A stretch of DNA of 64,000 nucleotides. Source: Vespa crabro. Its lineage: Eukaryota; Arthropoda; Insecta; Hymenoptera; Vespidae. Numbering within the stretch: the stretch's first letter is position 1; each line of letters starts with the position of its first letter. The position numbers and the translations under genes were made by a program. Below, piece after piece: positions 48,289 to 61,880 of the stretch. The notes below the pieces were generated by a model. That model saw nothing but the letters and a program-made list of their open reading frames with translations. It was not told the DNA's origin and ran no database searches. The stretch spans positions 62,001 through 126,000 of the forward strand of contig NC_060961.1 in NCBI RefSeq assembly GCF_910589235.1, read 5' to 3'.

Positions 48289-48322
<34 letters not shown>
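48289..48322. repeat. (CT)n microsatellite
   Basis: Perfect CT dinucleotides. Confidence 0.95.
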
Positions 48323-48325
<3 letters not shown>

Positions 48326-48960
48326 CCACTCCCTCATATCTCTTTCTCCTGCTATCCAAAGTCATGCTACATGGGCACAAATGTGTTGTTGTTGCTTCGT
48401 ATGGACAGCTTATAGAGTAGACGCAGGCAGCACCTCGATACGATTCCAACGGCTTACAGGCGCTTCGTGACGCGCTTTATATATTTTTTCCTCGAATGAT
48501 CGATCAAGGCCGATAAGCCTGTTCAATTAGCGTGGTGCCTTTGTACGCAAAGCCGTCCATCTGAATTTCTTTATCGCGATGAGGTCAAATCGAGCGAAAG
48601 TTGTTCGGACTGTGTAAAGTTTCGTTCGTTATAAAAGGAAAGGGAAAAAAAAGAAAAGAGGGAAAGAAAAAAAAAGAAAAAAACGCGTGGACACATTCTT
48701 TTTCTCTAGTCGTAGACGCGAATAGAAAAAGAAAGATCGTGCAAAGGTGTATAGTGTTTCTACGAGATGGTAGAACGCGTACAGAGATGAAAGAAGATGA
48801 ACGAAAGGAACTCCGTTGTCTCTGATGCGTTAAATTAAAGTTTAACTCGGAAGCAGCTGATGTTAGCGTCGGCGATGGCTTCGAAATGAAATTCGTGATT
48901 CCCTATTTCTCCATCCGCGCGCTCGCTTCTTTCAAAGTAATCGTTTGATGGAACAGCAGT

Positions 48961-48995
<35 letters not shown>
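48961..48995. repeat. (CAG)n microsatellite
   Basis: About eleven CAG units. The frame that would give Gln has a TAG just before the run, so no coding role is supported. Confidence 0.95.
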
Positions 48996-48996
<1 letters not shown>

Positions 48997-49430
48997 TGCA
49001 AAGAAACGTTCCTACTTTCTTCGACGAGCGATAGAAAGGTGAGCGAAATGTTTCGACTATCGTTAGGAGCGTTAAATGACATTCGTTAAGGATCGCATCG
49101 CAAGCTATTAGAGACACAACGCAACCGTTGTCATTTCGGTCTCAACGTAGATGAGTAGATACGTAGATCGTCGTTGTAAAATACTGGCGTTCCGATCGCG
49201 GCACGATTTTCTCGACACCGCAAACGGATTCCTCGAGCTGTAACCACGGGGCGGCATTGCTTCCGCATTAATCTGCTACTTTAATAATAAAATTTACATT
49301 CTAGCGGGCAAAGAACGTTTCTTTCCTATGTGTTAGGCGCCCTCGGAAAACGTCGGCAGCCCTAGTCAAGCACGAACGCACTTACAACCCTTTCTTAACT
49401 TGAATCTAAATAAAGGTTGAGATTCTCTCA

Positions 49431-49474
49431 TTCTCTCTCTCTCTCTCTCCCACCCTCCCACTCTCTCTCCCTCT

Positions 49475-49543
<69 letters not shown>
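49431..49543. repeat. (CT)n microsatellite, interrupted
   Basis: CT dinucleotides broken by CCCACCCTCCC, then about 55 bp uninterrupted. Confidence 0.95.
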
Positions 49544-49546
<3 letters not shown>

Positions 49547-50438
49547 CGTTTCTCACTGCGACGATCTGTCTCCGTCTATCCAGCAGAGACGCGAGGCAAC
49601 GTAGGCGGCGTTTCTCTCTTACCGGATTGGAAACTACATCTCTCGTCTCTCTTCGGCGCGTTTGCTTTACAAGCTTTTTTCTTCTGGCTCCCTTGTCGCC
49701 TCTCTCGCTCCGCCAACCGAGTTCGGTTTACTCCTTCTCCTCCGACTCTGCGCATCGCCCTCTTCTTCATCCCCCGTTTCCTCGCCGCGCACCCCTTCGT
49801 CATCCTCCTTTAGCTCGTTCTCGCTTCAGCTCACGCTAGCTCTCCGGTAACGAGAGGAGAAACACCCTCGCTACTTTTAATCGACCCGCGCTTTCTTCTG
49901 CTTATACATACCTACTCGACCCTCCCTTCCTCTACTTCCACCTCTGTCTCCACCACCGCCTTTACCTTCGCCACCACCTCTTACCACCCTCCTCATCTCC
50001 ATCCTCCTTCTTGCAGCTTCGACCATCGGCGGACCACCCCCTCGACTCCGCGTCCTCTTACTTCTCATCTTTACCACCAACATCGTATATAAGTACCCAA
50101 GGGCGTTGTCTTTCGCTGGACCGCGCGCTATTTCGACTCGTCTTTGCTACCTTTGAATCTTGTCTCTCGACAAGATCGTATATATATATCTATAAGATAC
50201 GTCTTTCGACTCGTAAATCTCGAATATTTAAGCAATTAGAGACAACGTTATTTCGATGTAGACAAAGAAGATCGAGAACGCAGGTGCGGGACAATACGGA
50301 GCTTGCTGCGGAGCTTGCTACGTAGTCGGTCCTGTACGTAAGAATAGTTGCACGGTTTATGACCGATTACCATGGAAGTCGTAACGTCTCGTATGCCTGC
50401 TCGCTCGCTCGCTCTCCCTCTCCCACCCTCCCCGCCTC

Positions 50439-50439
<1 letters not shown>

Positions 50440-50499
<60 letters not shown>
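50440..50499. repeat. (CT)n microsatellite
   Basis: Perfect CT dinucleotides. Confidence 0.95.
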
Positions 50500-50501
<2 letters not shown>

Positions 50502-51727
50502 CGGTCTCTCTTTCGCTAGCGAAGAAACGAGAGAGAGCGAGCGCGCGTGCCTCGGGATCGTGAGGATACATCGGCTTGCGCACCGTGCGGCTTCGTACAC
50601 TTCAAATACACTGCGAGTCAGTCAGTTAACTCCAAGTCAGACCTTTCACTTCGTGGTCCAGAGAGCACGGTATGGTGCACACGATGGTTCCCACAAGTGG
50701 GGGCCTTTGCCGACCGATGCTACAGTTTCTTTCTTCTTTCCGTGGAAGCGACCGGTCCAAGGGAGAGGGTAAAGGAAGTTCTCCTCGGGCATCTTTCATG
50801 GATTCACCTCGTCTACGGAGAATCGTTCGCATGCCTTCCAACTAGCTAACTTTACCCTCGAAATTTCCCTGTATAATAGCGTTAGACAAAAAAATATATC
50901 TCAGACGCCTGAAGAGGAGACGCGCATACACAGGTTATCTAGATCCTAAAGTATCCTAGAGTATATTAATACGTCGATCCATTGTTAGAAATTGACACCG
51001 AGCTTCGATAGAAATAATAAAAATTGCATTCGCGATATACTCTAGGTTTAACGCTTGTTGTTTTGTAACGAAGATATACGCGCACGCCTTGCCGTTTGTA
51101 CGGTTCTCGCAAAAACGTAATTGGTAGGCACCGAAGCTGTGATTATTCGAGTAGAATTTCACGGAATGGAGTTAAATGGGTTTGAGGAACAAACAATTTG
51201 CACGAGGCAACACCGACTGATTGCTCATAAACTCGTGTAAGCGCAAAGTATCGGTGGATGTTTGTTCTCGACCGTACACGGTACTACGATCCTCGCGATA
51301 CGTTCGTCCTTTATTCTTCGAACGCGGTATGTCCGAACTATTCTATGTATAATACTCGATGTACGTCGTCGAATTAAAATATAAAGAATATTATTTCGGC
51401 GGAAGCGACGAGAATCGAATGGACGGGACGAATTTTTCTCGAGTGAGAAAAAAGGACATTGGTATCTATTTATCCGTTGCGCGAGAAACGAGGACGAAGA
51501 TGCGAGGATGAGGGAGACAGAGAGGGAACGAAGAAGAGATGAACGAAGAGAGGTGAAGAGAGGAGAAAAGAGGTCTGTCGCGCATTGAAGTCTCCGAAAC
51601 GGGAGGATGCTATCTGGAAGAGTAACACGAACGAAAGGAGGAACGAACGAACTAACGTAGCAGGTCGAAGGAACGTACAGGTCGGACGAGTATGAAGCTG
51701 AGAATGAGCAGAAGAAGAAGAAGAAAA

Positions 51728-51797
51728 GAGGAGGAGGAGGAGGAGGAGGAGGAGGAGGAGGAGGAAGAAGAAGAAGAAGAAGAAGAAGAAGAAGATA
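51728..51797. repeat. (GGA)n followed by (GAA)n
   Basis: About 35 bp of GGA units switching to about 35 bp of GAA units. Confidence 0.95.
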
Positions 51798-52692
51798 AAG
51801 GAGTCGGTGGTACGAAGGGAGCAGAACGGTGTAGAACGGAGCAAAGTCGAGTGCACAAAGCCATTGACCCGTAGCACGAAGGGGTAAGCTGTGGGTTCGA
51901 GTCCATGCAAGATCCTATGTAGGATCCATGTAGGATATAACGCCAACACGCATATTTTCCTCCATCTATGTACGTATACACGCCCACATTAGCATGTAGG
52001 ATACGTACCACATATCCGAGTATCTATAATATATAGATATTTCTATATGAGTATAACGTACATACGTAATGTTCACATACCTGTAGAGATATTACGGTAC
52101 AGATAGATAGAGTGCGATTAAGAAATCCGTGACGGGCATTGTGTTTGCTCGCTCTCATGACGCCAACGTCTGACCCGTTAGACTGAACGTAGCTGACTCC
52201 GTGTTCTCCGAGTCGAGCGAACTTGGCCAAGTTGTCGGGCCAAGATCGTAGAAAATACAAGGATGTACGTGTAACGTCTTTGAAAAGGGACACCATCGAC
52301 AGACAACTATCTATCCTGCCTCCGACAAAAGTGGGATCCTCCAATTTTCGCTTTCCAAGAATACTTGACGTTGGTCGGACGATATTTTGAAAAACGTCCT
52401 CTGTTATCTTGTCTTGCTAAGTTGTAAACGTGTAAAATGAATGAACTAAAATGGAGGCGCGACTATCGGAGAGACGGGGCAAGTGGAGGAGCAAGAGCAA
52501 AAAGAGTTGGAATAAGCGTAACGTCGAGCGAGGTAACTCGTTGAAAGAATGGAAGGAGAAGAGAAGTCGTTCGAGGTAGAAATACCAGAGCACATACGAG
52601 AAGGAAGATTATTGTGTAGCGGGCGAGGGCAGGGCATGACCCTGGGCAGCCACGGAGATCGGCCACCACGGGTACCATCGTCCGTGCGTGTA

Positions 52693-52693
<1 letters not shown>

Positions 52694-52723
<30 letters not shown>

Positions 52724-52737
52724 GCACGCACACACAA
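52694..52737. repeat. (CA)n microsatellite
   Basis: CA dinucleotides with GCACGCA interruptions. Confidence 0.9.
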
Positions 52738-52902
52738 GTGCGCCGATGCGCCCGTACGCTCGTTCTCAGTCCGACACAACACATCGGCCGATCGCGATGT
52801 AACGCTATGACGCTATAAGACGAACGCGCACGTTTTACCGAACGAGTGAGCGAGCTCTTGCAACGAAATAAAATACGATCTTGACCTCTGCCGATTCGCT
52901 CG

Positions 52903-52941
52903 CGTACGTACGTACGTACGTACGTACGTACGTACGTACGA
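52903..52941. repeat. (GTAC)n self-complementary array
   Basis: Thirty-nine bp of CGTA units. The unit is its own reverse complement, so the array can form a cruciform at many registers. Confidence 0.95.
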
Positions 52942-53375
52942 TCGCAAACATCCTTTTTTTTTTTCCTTTACCTTAACTACTACTTTGCCAAGTAGTTTTT
53001 TCGATCGTAGAAAAAGAAGCAGGAAAGAAGCGCGAAGTAAGCCAGTTAGAAGGAAGAGACAAAGAAGAAGGGGATGGAGAAGGAGAAGAAGAAGAAGAAA
53101 ATGAAGAAGAATAAAAGGCAGAAAGAAAGAAAAAGGAGAAGAGGAAGTTTTGCGGATCGAGCTAAATGGCACCGCCAAGAGCGAGGAAGAAGGGACTCGA
53201 GAAAGATACTCGAGGATTCGCTCTAAGGTTTCAAACGAAAAGCAGTTAGACCGTCACGCGTTGTGGTTTCGCAGATTCGCGATGCCGCGCGTTCGCGATG
53301 CCACGCTGAAATTGAGGAGATTCGAGGTGTACCCTCTAGTCGCTTCGCGTACCTTAGCCGCAGTGGCAGATATTC

Positions 53376-53383
<8 letters not shown>

Positions 53384-53414
<31 letters not shown>

Positions 53415-53420
53415 CTCTCT
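53384..53420. repeat. (CT)n microsatellite
   Basis: CT dinucleotides with one CGCTCT interruption. Confidence 0.9.
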
Positions 53421-54736
53421 CGAGACGAGATGAAGCGCATTGAAGAAAAGAGAAAGGTGTAGAGAGTAGAGTACGCGCAGGTAAAGTAGGAGGAATAGTT
53501 GAAGCATCGCGAGGCGAGAGGAGACACGGGCGCCAGTTCGAGAGACACACAGGTGGGCGTGGCGCCTATCCCTACGCCGCACACCGGGTCGCCACGATAT
53601 GAAATTATATACGTCGCTCGGTTAACTCTCTCTCTCTCTCTTTCTGCCTCTCTCTCATTCTCTCGTCACTTTTCTCTGGTTCGTCCTTTGTCTACCTTTT
53701 CGCGGTGTTCGCGTACGGCCGCATTCATGGAACATGGACGGACAAGTCCGTCCATAGTAGCGTAGGGCCAAACTCAGAGGACTGCAGTCGGCACCGCTAC
53801 GAATACGAATAAATAAGAAAAGCCCCCTTGCACGCTTGTTCCGTCACGAGCTGCGGTCGACAGGATGAACGCCGCCGTCTCATCTCGCGGCGGCCAATCA
53901 GCCTCGTAATCACTGAGCTCTCCCGAACGCTTCGTCTCCCGAACGCCGCTGACTCGAGCCGCCTTTCCTGATACCAAGCGTCGACGCGATTTATGCGACT
54001 TGACGCGACTCGACCCGTCCACCTCAAAGAGGCTAACATTTTAAGAGAGTAAATCCTTTATCGAACGAGCGATCTTACCTAATTGCGACGGACTCGTTCG
54101 ATAATGGAAACTTTTCAATTATCCGTAGGTGCCTCAACGACGAAACCTTCGTATCTTTACCCGGACATGACTTTCTTTGAATTTTATCACGGATTTATTT
54201 TTCCTTCCAAGGATAATTATCAATTAACCACCAACCGTACGCACATGCGTTACTCGGATATACGACGATATCCGTGAAGGAGCGAGCATCCTCCTCGTAC
54301 TCGGAATGCCATACGATCTTTAAGAGGAAGACGACAATTAACTCACCGCGCCCCTATATTTATCGGTCTCTTCGTTGTGGGTGTTTAGACCGCAACTATC
54401 GGTTGTATGCCATGTTACCTTTGTTATACTGACGGCTACTCGTGTGACAAGAGGTGTAGTTCGAAAGCGGAAAAAGCGACAGAAAGAAGAAAAAGAAGAA
54501 AGTGGAAGAAGGCCGTCAAAGTGTGCGATTTACGATACATTTGACGATGGATTTAGGGGAAAAACGGCGACATGCATACTTCTACACGGTAGGATACATG
54601 GACATTAAGAAGCACAGGTGAAAGGATATTGAAATAGAATCACGCCCTCGAGACAGATCGTACTACGTTCCATCTAGGGATTCTTTCACGGTACGGAGGT
54701 AGTACTCGTACGTGCCGGCCAGCTCTCCGAGCTTGA

Positions 54737-54737
<1 letters not shown>

Positions 54738-54786
<49 letters not shown>
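54738..54786. repeat. (CT)n microsatellite
   Basis: Perfect CT dinucleotides. Confidence 0.95.
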
Positions 54787-54788
<2 letters not shown>

Positions 54789-56606
54789 GATCGCGTTCTT
54801 CCATGGCATCGCATGATTCGCTTTGCTTAGCACCTATCGCTACGTTCCATCCTTTGCATATCATGTTGCACGCACGCACACACCCCGGCTACGTGTATTA
54901 TATGAATACGTATGGCCGTTAGTAAAGGATCATTCGTCAAATTATTGTCCCCTATTATTTCTCATACCGAGCATAATAATGAAAACAAATGAGAAAAAGT
55001 AGAAGAAATTGGTAAAAGTTGGATTTTCATCGTCGAGTCATCGTTTTATTATCCTTCGACGGATTCTTCAGGTGGAACGGAAGCTGCGAACCGCTGCAGA
55101 TTCGAGGATACCTCGAGTAATTTGAATCGGAGGATACGCGTAGGTACCTACCATCGGTACGGTGCAGATGTGCATCGAGATACGCATTTACTTGCGGTTG
55201 AACGCAGTGGTCGCTACAAATTCTCCTTCAATTTGTGATGTTACAGATGAAGATCTCGTGTTACCCCTTGTATCCCATCTTGCTCGTCTTTCGTCTTTCA
55301 CGGAAGGCTCGGAGATACGTCTTCTCTTTTCATTCTTCTTCCATAGATAATCTCATTGCCGCGCGATAAGATTCTTCTTATTCTTCTCTTTGTCTCGAGA
55401 CTCTTATTTAATTTCAATAGACGTACGTTCACCGAGATATCGAAAGTAAAAGAAACGAAGGAAAGAAAAGGAATTGGAAGATGGGAATTGGATTGATCGA
55501 ATCGGACGAACCGTGTCCGAGTATTTCAGTATGCCACCATGTGGTCGTTTAACAGGTACCTCTGCGTGAACGTTTTAACCGTATATATTCGGGCATAGAC
55601 ACGCGGCTATTGGCGCGGAACTGTCGTCGTAGCGTCGCGTGCGCACTCGAGAAACGAGTAGGAAGAATCGTCGCAAGTGCTCGTCGGTTCGTTTTCAAAA
55701 CTGTTAAGAAGGGATTAATGACAAATCGTTTAGGACGCATCCTTCGCGCGAACCTAAAGGTGTAAAGTTACTCGAGCCGACTCTCCTCTATAACAGATAA
55801 GAGGATCGTTTAGCTAAGCCGCTCCTTCTTGCCGTTGGTTCTCCTCGTAGCATCGCGACGCCCGCATACGCGAGCGAGAGCGGGAGCGCGAGCACGTGGT
55901 ATCCGAATGAAATCAGTGGTGAGCTTATGCGAAATAAATATTAGGGGTAGACGATCCGTCCGGATAAGACGGAGGAAGGAAGAAAGGGAAGAACGACGGG
56001 GAGCGAGCTCGGAGGAGTCGAGTGAGAGCGACCGAGCGAGCGAGCGAGAGAGAGAGAGAGAGAGGCCCTTAGGTCGTGCCCGCGAGAGATACAAATGATA
56101 TCAAGTCGAAAACCTGCTCCGAGCCACCTTGCCTTCTAGTTATAAGCGGCGCGCATGCTTCGTATGCGGTCTCCACGCGGAGGTGCTATGGTACGAGCAT
56201 TCTCGCTCGTAAAAGGAAATGATACTTTGACGAAGGATAGGATGAATCTAGTCGCGGGGGAGTCGAGTTTGTCTTCCCTCTTTGATTTTTATCTCTTCGA
56301 TGTGGACGGATTTAAGTTAATGGAATGAACGAAGATGCCTACTTCTAAACGTCTGCCTATGTCCCGTCGTCTATTATACATTCCCTTTCTGGTTTCTATT
56401 CTCTTTCAAAGACGGAAGTAGCGATGGAAGCTTTCCCGCGTCAATCCGATTCGACGCGAAATATTGCCTACGGACAAATAATGGATATATTGCTTCGAAA
56501 TAATAGATTACCGAGTACAACCGACGGTAATTCCTTTCGCGGTTATACCAGCTAGCTACTACGTACAGTTTGCTCGGCACATTAGCCGATTCGTACTTAA
56601 TTTATT

Positions 56607-56640
<34 letters not shown>

Positions 56641-56666
56641 ACTATATATATATATATTTATATATA

Positions 56667-56700
<34 letters not shown>
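56607..56700. repeat. (TC)n followed by (TA)n
   Basis: About 14 bp of TC, then TA dinucleotides with ATTTA interruptions. Confidence 0.9.
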
Positions 56701-56703
<3 letters not shown>

Positions 56704-56827
56704 CTTCCTTTTAGAAGCGCGATACCTGCCCGCTTATGTAGCCTAACCAACTAATACCAAATAATCGTTTGTCCGTGGAAACTCTTGTGATTTGATCCAA
56801 AGTATTCGGATTGTTAGAGTACACGCT

Positions 56828-56842
56828 CGCGCGCGCGCGCGC
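56828..56842. repeat. (GC)n alternating tract
   Basis: Fifteen bases of alternating C and G. Confidence 0.85.
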
Positions 56843-57661
56843 AAATCTGGACCCCACGCTGATCCGGCATCAGAATTTTTTTGCCCCGTCCAAGGGAAGG
56901 CTATGCCGCGCCGTACCGCGCGGCGCACAACGGTAATGATGGATTCGAACGAGCATCCACCTACTAAGATCAAACCACTAAAAGTTCTTCAAAGTTTTCT
57001 TTTTCCCCGTATTGGTTTTTCAATCCTATCAAAGAGTTGACTCGCCATTTTTGTAATGGTTAAACTTGGGGTCTTGGAAAATTAAGGATAAAAAAGCAAA
57101 AAAAAAAAAAAAGAAAAAAAGAAAGAAAAATCTAAATCTAACTACTGGGAGGCTCGCACAAACTGTAAATGGTTCCACTTTATGAAATTCCATTTTATGG
57201 TATCTCGACGGAGCCGAGGTCTTCGATCTGATGCTACGAGCCGAAGCAACAGGTGTGACGCTTTAGCCTTGACGTCACAACCTTTGGAAGCTGCGGTAAT
57301 ACGTTCCTTGCTGGGATAAATCTTTCCAAGATCCATCTTTTATTCGCTTTGCTTCTAACATATCTTCTTTTATATTACGTACAACGTACGTTGGCATTAG
57401 TTGTGTGTGCGCATTTCAAATACGTAAGAATACGTCGAACGATGTCGTTGATGATGCACGGAAAAAAATGATTGTTAACTAAAATCGATTATTTATGACA
57501 ACTTTATTATCATAATATCGGTGAAGATTTGAATGAATTTGCGAGATATCGGGAACCCATCGCTATGACCACGGCTGGGGATCGTTTAAACGGCAGACAA
57601 ACCACTCACGCGGTGCAGCGGACCGCGAAATCGACGCTCACATATGAACTGGGAACGAAGA

Positions 57662-57742
57662 ATTCTCTCTCTCTCTCTCTCTCTCTCTCCCTCCCTCCTT
57701 TCTTCTCTTTTCACTTCTTTATCTCGTCGTTTAAAGGAAGAA

Positions 57743-57782
<40 letters not shown>
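57662..57782. repeat. (CT)n and (AG)n tracts 55 bp apart
   Basis: CT dinucleotides at 57662-57690 and AG dinucleotides at about 57746-57782 are complementary, so they form an imperfect inverted repeat. Confidence 0.85.
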
Positions 57783-57784
<2 letters not shown>

Positions 57785-58266
57785 AGCGATCTTTCTCCGG
57801 CTTCCTTTTCTTTCCGCCACTTTCGTAGGCAGTTTCTTGCGTTTCTCGCGCGTCTCCTTAGCACTCTGCACTCATCTTCCACGGCGTAATTCTTAGTCGT
57901 CAAGGTCGAGGACTAAAGTAAATTCCTTGCCCTTAGAACGCGTCGCGTTCGTAGTTCGTACCTGATCGGGAAAATAGAAGCCCGAGGATAGAGAGATAAG
58001 CAGTGCGCCTTCGAATTAACCCTCGATGGTTCTGCCCCGAACAGAAGGGATCGGTGAGTAAGAGAAGGAAAAGGAGAAGGAAAAAGAGGAAGAAGAAGAA
58101 GAAGAAGAAATGAAAGGAGAAACAATAAGAGACGGGAGACAAAGAGAGGAGATCTTAATGTATGCCTACCGAGAGAAACTATAAAAATCAATACCTCAAA
58201 TTACTGTAGGCAGTACTTAATTTTCTTGAAGCAAGCGCAGACCAGCCACGGAGACTACTAGTAGCA

Positions 58267-58269
58267 CTC

Positions 58270-58305
<36 letters not shown>

Positions 58306-58345
58306 CTCTCTCTCTCTCGGTCTCTCTCTCTCTCGCTCGCTCTCG
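58267..58345. repeat. (CT)n microsatellite, interrupted
   Basis: CT dinucleotides with TTT, CGC and GGT interruptions. Confidence 0.9.
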
Positions 58346-60106
58346 GCTCCCCGCTTTCCTCTGCCTACCCTCTCTCGTTACGAAACTCTTCCATCGGTAT
58401 GGAATCGACCAACGAGACGAATTTCGCCTCTGCATTCACGTGCATTTACTTCCACCGGGTCCTGCAATTACCCGCTGGAAGCATTTATAAATTTTAAAGG
58501 GGAAAAGTCCGGGATTAAAAACGCTCGACGGACCTCGAGCTCCACTACTTTTTTTTATCCCCCTTCTTCTTTCTTCTTCTGTGTGTATTTTTTTCTTCTT
58601 CTTTTTTTTTTCTCTTTTTCTCCTTATTTTTTGTATTTTTTATTTTTCCTTGTAATTTCAACTCACTGTAATTCCTTTCGGCTATGAGGTAAACAACGGT
58701 ACTGACGGAAGTCGTGACGGAATTATTTAAAAAGCGACAGAAAGGAAGGGGCTTTCCGTCGACCTTCGTAAACTATTATCGCGAGACCCGTAGACCGGTA
58801 ATTAAGATACTCCCAGCACCTCCACTATACTTTTTCCTTTTAGGAGAAAGCTTTTCTCGTCTATGAATTGCACGATAACGAAGAAAGGTTGTCGCTCCGC
58901 GAACCGATCTAAGCTGCGTACCAAGCCGCGACTATTTTCTCTTCGTTGCTTCTCAAAAAGAGATTTAATAATTTTCGTCGTTTCGATTATTGTGCCTCAC
59001 GAGAGAAGAAAATATTATCCTCCCGTTCTTTCCTCGCTCGACTATCCTCGATGTGACCTCGACTCTACGCTCGCGAAAGTGCTATGGAACGTTCGATTGA
59101 TCGAATCGATGCTCTCCTCCTTCGATACTTGTGCCCGTTTTTACGTCGCGCCGTCGTCGTCGTCGTCGTCTGAAACGTAATATTTAACGTACGACTTTCG
59201 CGACTCGACACCTTAATGCTAATTAATTACACCGATGAAAAAGAAAATGAGATCTCGTATGCCTTTACCCTCCGGCAGCAAGCAAGATTACGACTCGACT
59301 CCGGCGGAAGGGTTGTAGCCTCGACGCTTGATTTTATTGCCCAACCCCCTCTTAATCCCCTCCCTCCCTCCGTCTATCGGTCTCTCTCTCTCTCCCGCTG
59401 TGCGTTCATTCCCTGTCTGGAGAATCCCCTCCACTCTCTTCCTCCCCCTTTCCTTTTCGCCGTGGCGATCTCAACCACCGGCAGTAGAAAAGTTTTCTCT
59501 TGGTATCCGGTTATGTCCTGCGTTTTATATGTGTTTAAGGTCAACTGACCCGCGCAAGTATCGCCGAGAGGGAAAGGTCCTTCCTTTAGGTTACTGCTAG
59601 GTCAACGCCGCTTGACCCTGAACTTTTTCGCATCACCACGAACTCTTTCATTGTTTCCGTTCTACGAGAGACGTATACATCGATGCATCGACCTTTTATC
59701 AAATTTTCCAAAGTTAAGGGATCCTCCATAAGGGTAGAACCTTCCATAAGGGTAATTAGAATAAATGAAAATATCCCCGACGTACGTATGTACCTACCTA
59801 TAGCCCAGAGACTTTGATACAAGACGAGCAAGCGAGCCTCGCTCTTTAATGAGTTTCCTTGATCAAGGCTACGTCAAGCGCACATAGAGGCGCCCTATTG
59901 TTGGACAAGACAAGTTTCTTCCCGATGTAATCCCAATGGTAATTCGCGCGACTCCGCGGACCGTAAAAGCGGTCCTTTTCAAATTGCAATCCTTTTCGAG
60001 CTTCGACTTTGCCGATTAATATCGACGAATCAAGGATGATATATATCTCTTGGCATCGTTTGATTCGAGTCGTCGGAATTTTTTACTACTTCTAAGACTT
60101 TTTCCA

Positions 60107-60135
60107 CTGCCTCTCTCTCTCTCTCTCTCTCTCCC
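60107..60135. repeat. (CT)n microsatellite
   Basis: CT dinucleotides. Confidence 0.9.
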
Positions 60136-61880
60136 TCTCCCTCTTGTACACAACGGCATAATAAAAGTACTTACGCGCTATTTTAGCCATTCGGGTTTGC
60201 GTCCGGGTTTCCACCGGGATGGATAGATTGCAGAATAACAGGAGGATGGGAGACGAGAGTAGGAGACGAGGGTAGGTGACGAGGGTCGAGACGATGGTCT
60301 CAAGAGAAAAGAGAGAAGAAGGAGGAGGAAGCGTGTCGGCCTGGCCGGCTGATAAATTGATAGTGGACGCGCGGCACGCGTCTTCCACGGAACAACCAAT
60401 GTAGAACCTTGCTTTGTTTTTTTTTTTTTTTTTTCTTTTTTTTTTATCATCTTCCCGATTCATCCGCGCAAACTAAAAATCGCTATGTCGCCGTCGCCGG
60501 CGTTATTAGCGTTCGCAGTTTTTTCTCAATCAACGGTCGAAACGCGCGAGCGTGTAAAACGCTTTGGTTCGGTCCGACCCAAGTGGGATAAATGGTCGCG
60601 AAAAGATAAGTCAAGCACAAACGAGGGACACGAGTTCCGTTTTAATCACCACGAATCCAAGTTTATTAAAATTCCTGAGGAATTTTCATGGTTGAATGAA
60701 GACGGTGGCGACTGCGATGGACCGAGTAAGCTCGAACGGCGCAAGTAATGGCGAAAAAGGGGAACGAGTTTCATTCATTTCGATAGGCGAGAGGAGAGGA
60801 GAGAATATGGGAGGCGATCCCTCGCCGTCGGATAGAATATTGGCAAAACTAAAAACGTTAATTTATTCGATGGTAGTACGATGGGAGGCACGGTAGGCAG
60901 CGCGCGCGCGTTTCACCCCATCTAGAAGAGGACGAACTAAAACTACGGAGGACGAAGTAGAAGACGAAAAGAAGAAGGAAAGGACGATGAGGATATAAGA
61001 AGGAGTAACGGAAAAGAGAGGAAGAAGCAAAGGAAGAAAGGGAGCGGGAGGGAGTCGCCCTCTCTCGAGCTTGAACGGCTGAGCCTCGAGGAAAAGGGGT
61101 CCTTCGGGGGTGGTAGCCTCTTCGAAGGGATAGACGAGTCAAACGAAAGCCGCCGGCAGTTTTTCCAACGGTGGCCGAACTCTTGAGTTTCGCAAGTTTT
61201 TTCTCTGATTTTTCTAATTAATTATCGGTATTGATTGGCTCTCGATTTGACTCCAGAACTCCTTTAGCCATGGACCAGACGAAGCGGGGAGAGATGGAAA
61301 ATGGCTGCCCGGTGTGGAATAGCGAGCTTGAAATAAAAAAGAAGGGAGACGAATCCCGAGCGAATTATCCGTCTTCGATCTACCTCCAGTCGTGATTAAA
61401 GAGTGGTTTTATTTTAACGAATAAAACCGAGATTTGAATATCCAACCGACGGGCGATTATACCTACACGTTTGCTCCTGCACCAAGAATGCTAGGTCACA
61501 AAGCAAATTAAGTCGGCAGCATTTATTCCTTTGGTGCGTTTTATATATTCCTTTTTATCCTCGATCCCTACCCCTCTTCTCATAATTACTTCCACAATTC
61601 TATAGCGTTATGAAAGCGTTCAAATGCCGATCAAGTTTAGTCTCATTTTCCATTCGCACCGACATCATTATACCCCAAACGGACTCCCATCCTGGCACAC
61701 GTCTATTTACGATAATAAATTTCGCATAGAACAAAAATAGAATTGAACACTTTGCGCTTCGACTTGGTCACTCTTTCCCTCAGTTTTTCTACTTTTTTTT
61801 CTTTTTTTTTTTTCCCCCCCCCCCAAAAAGACGGGTTGCGTAAGGAGGAAAGAAAGAACGAGAGCCTGTCTTCCGTAATG

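Larger units (their letters stand above)
44301..49400. other. Non-coding stretch, mostly unique sequence
   Basis: Unique sequence at 44300-46240, 46480-48280 and 48330-48950. A Cys-rich minus-strand frame at 44962-45351 is described separately. No other exon-like signal is supported. Confidence 0.45.
49401..53800. other. Non-coding stretch with CT, GGA/GAA, CA and GTAC repeats
   Basis: Unique sequence at 50500-51480 and 51900-52690. A minus frame at 52024-52344 is non-repetitive but resembles no family I recognise. Confidence 0.45.
53801..58500. other. Non-coding stretch, mostly unique, with TA and CT tracts
   Basis: Unique sequence at 53770-54730, 54790-56030 and 56700-57660. No supported gene. 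Confidence 0.45.

Noticed and set aside
51860..51920. GGGTTCGAGTCC, resembling a tRNA T-loop
   Set aside because: Only two T-stem pairs form and no cloverleaf can be drawn.
51911..51926. GATCCTA-TG-TAGGATC inverted repeat
   Set aside because: A 7-bp stem with a 2-nt loop is common by chance in this composition.
52024..52344. Non-repetitive minus-strand frame of 106 codons
   Set aside because: No recognised family, and no supporting splice or promoter signals.
56930..57010. GTTCGAATCC on the minus strand, resembling a tRNA T-loop
   Set aside because: The five-base T-stem does not pair and no D-arm or anticodon arm is found upstream.
57142..57336. Minus-strand frame (MDLGKIYPSKERI...) vaguely like the C-terminal domain of BEL/Pao retrotransposon polyproteins
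   Set aside because: Only a handful of residues fit the pattern and no integrase or reverse transcriptase sequence lies nearby; too weak to call a mobile element.
60485..60748. Plus-strand frame of 87 codons with coding-like composition
   Set aside because: No recognised domain; this length is expected by chance in 64 kb.
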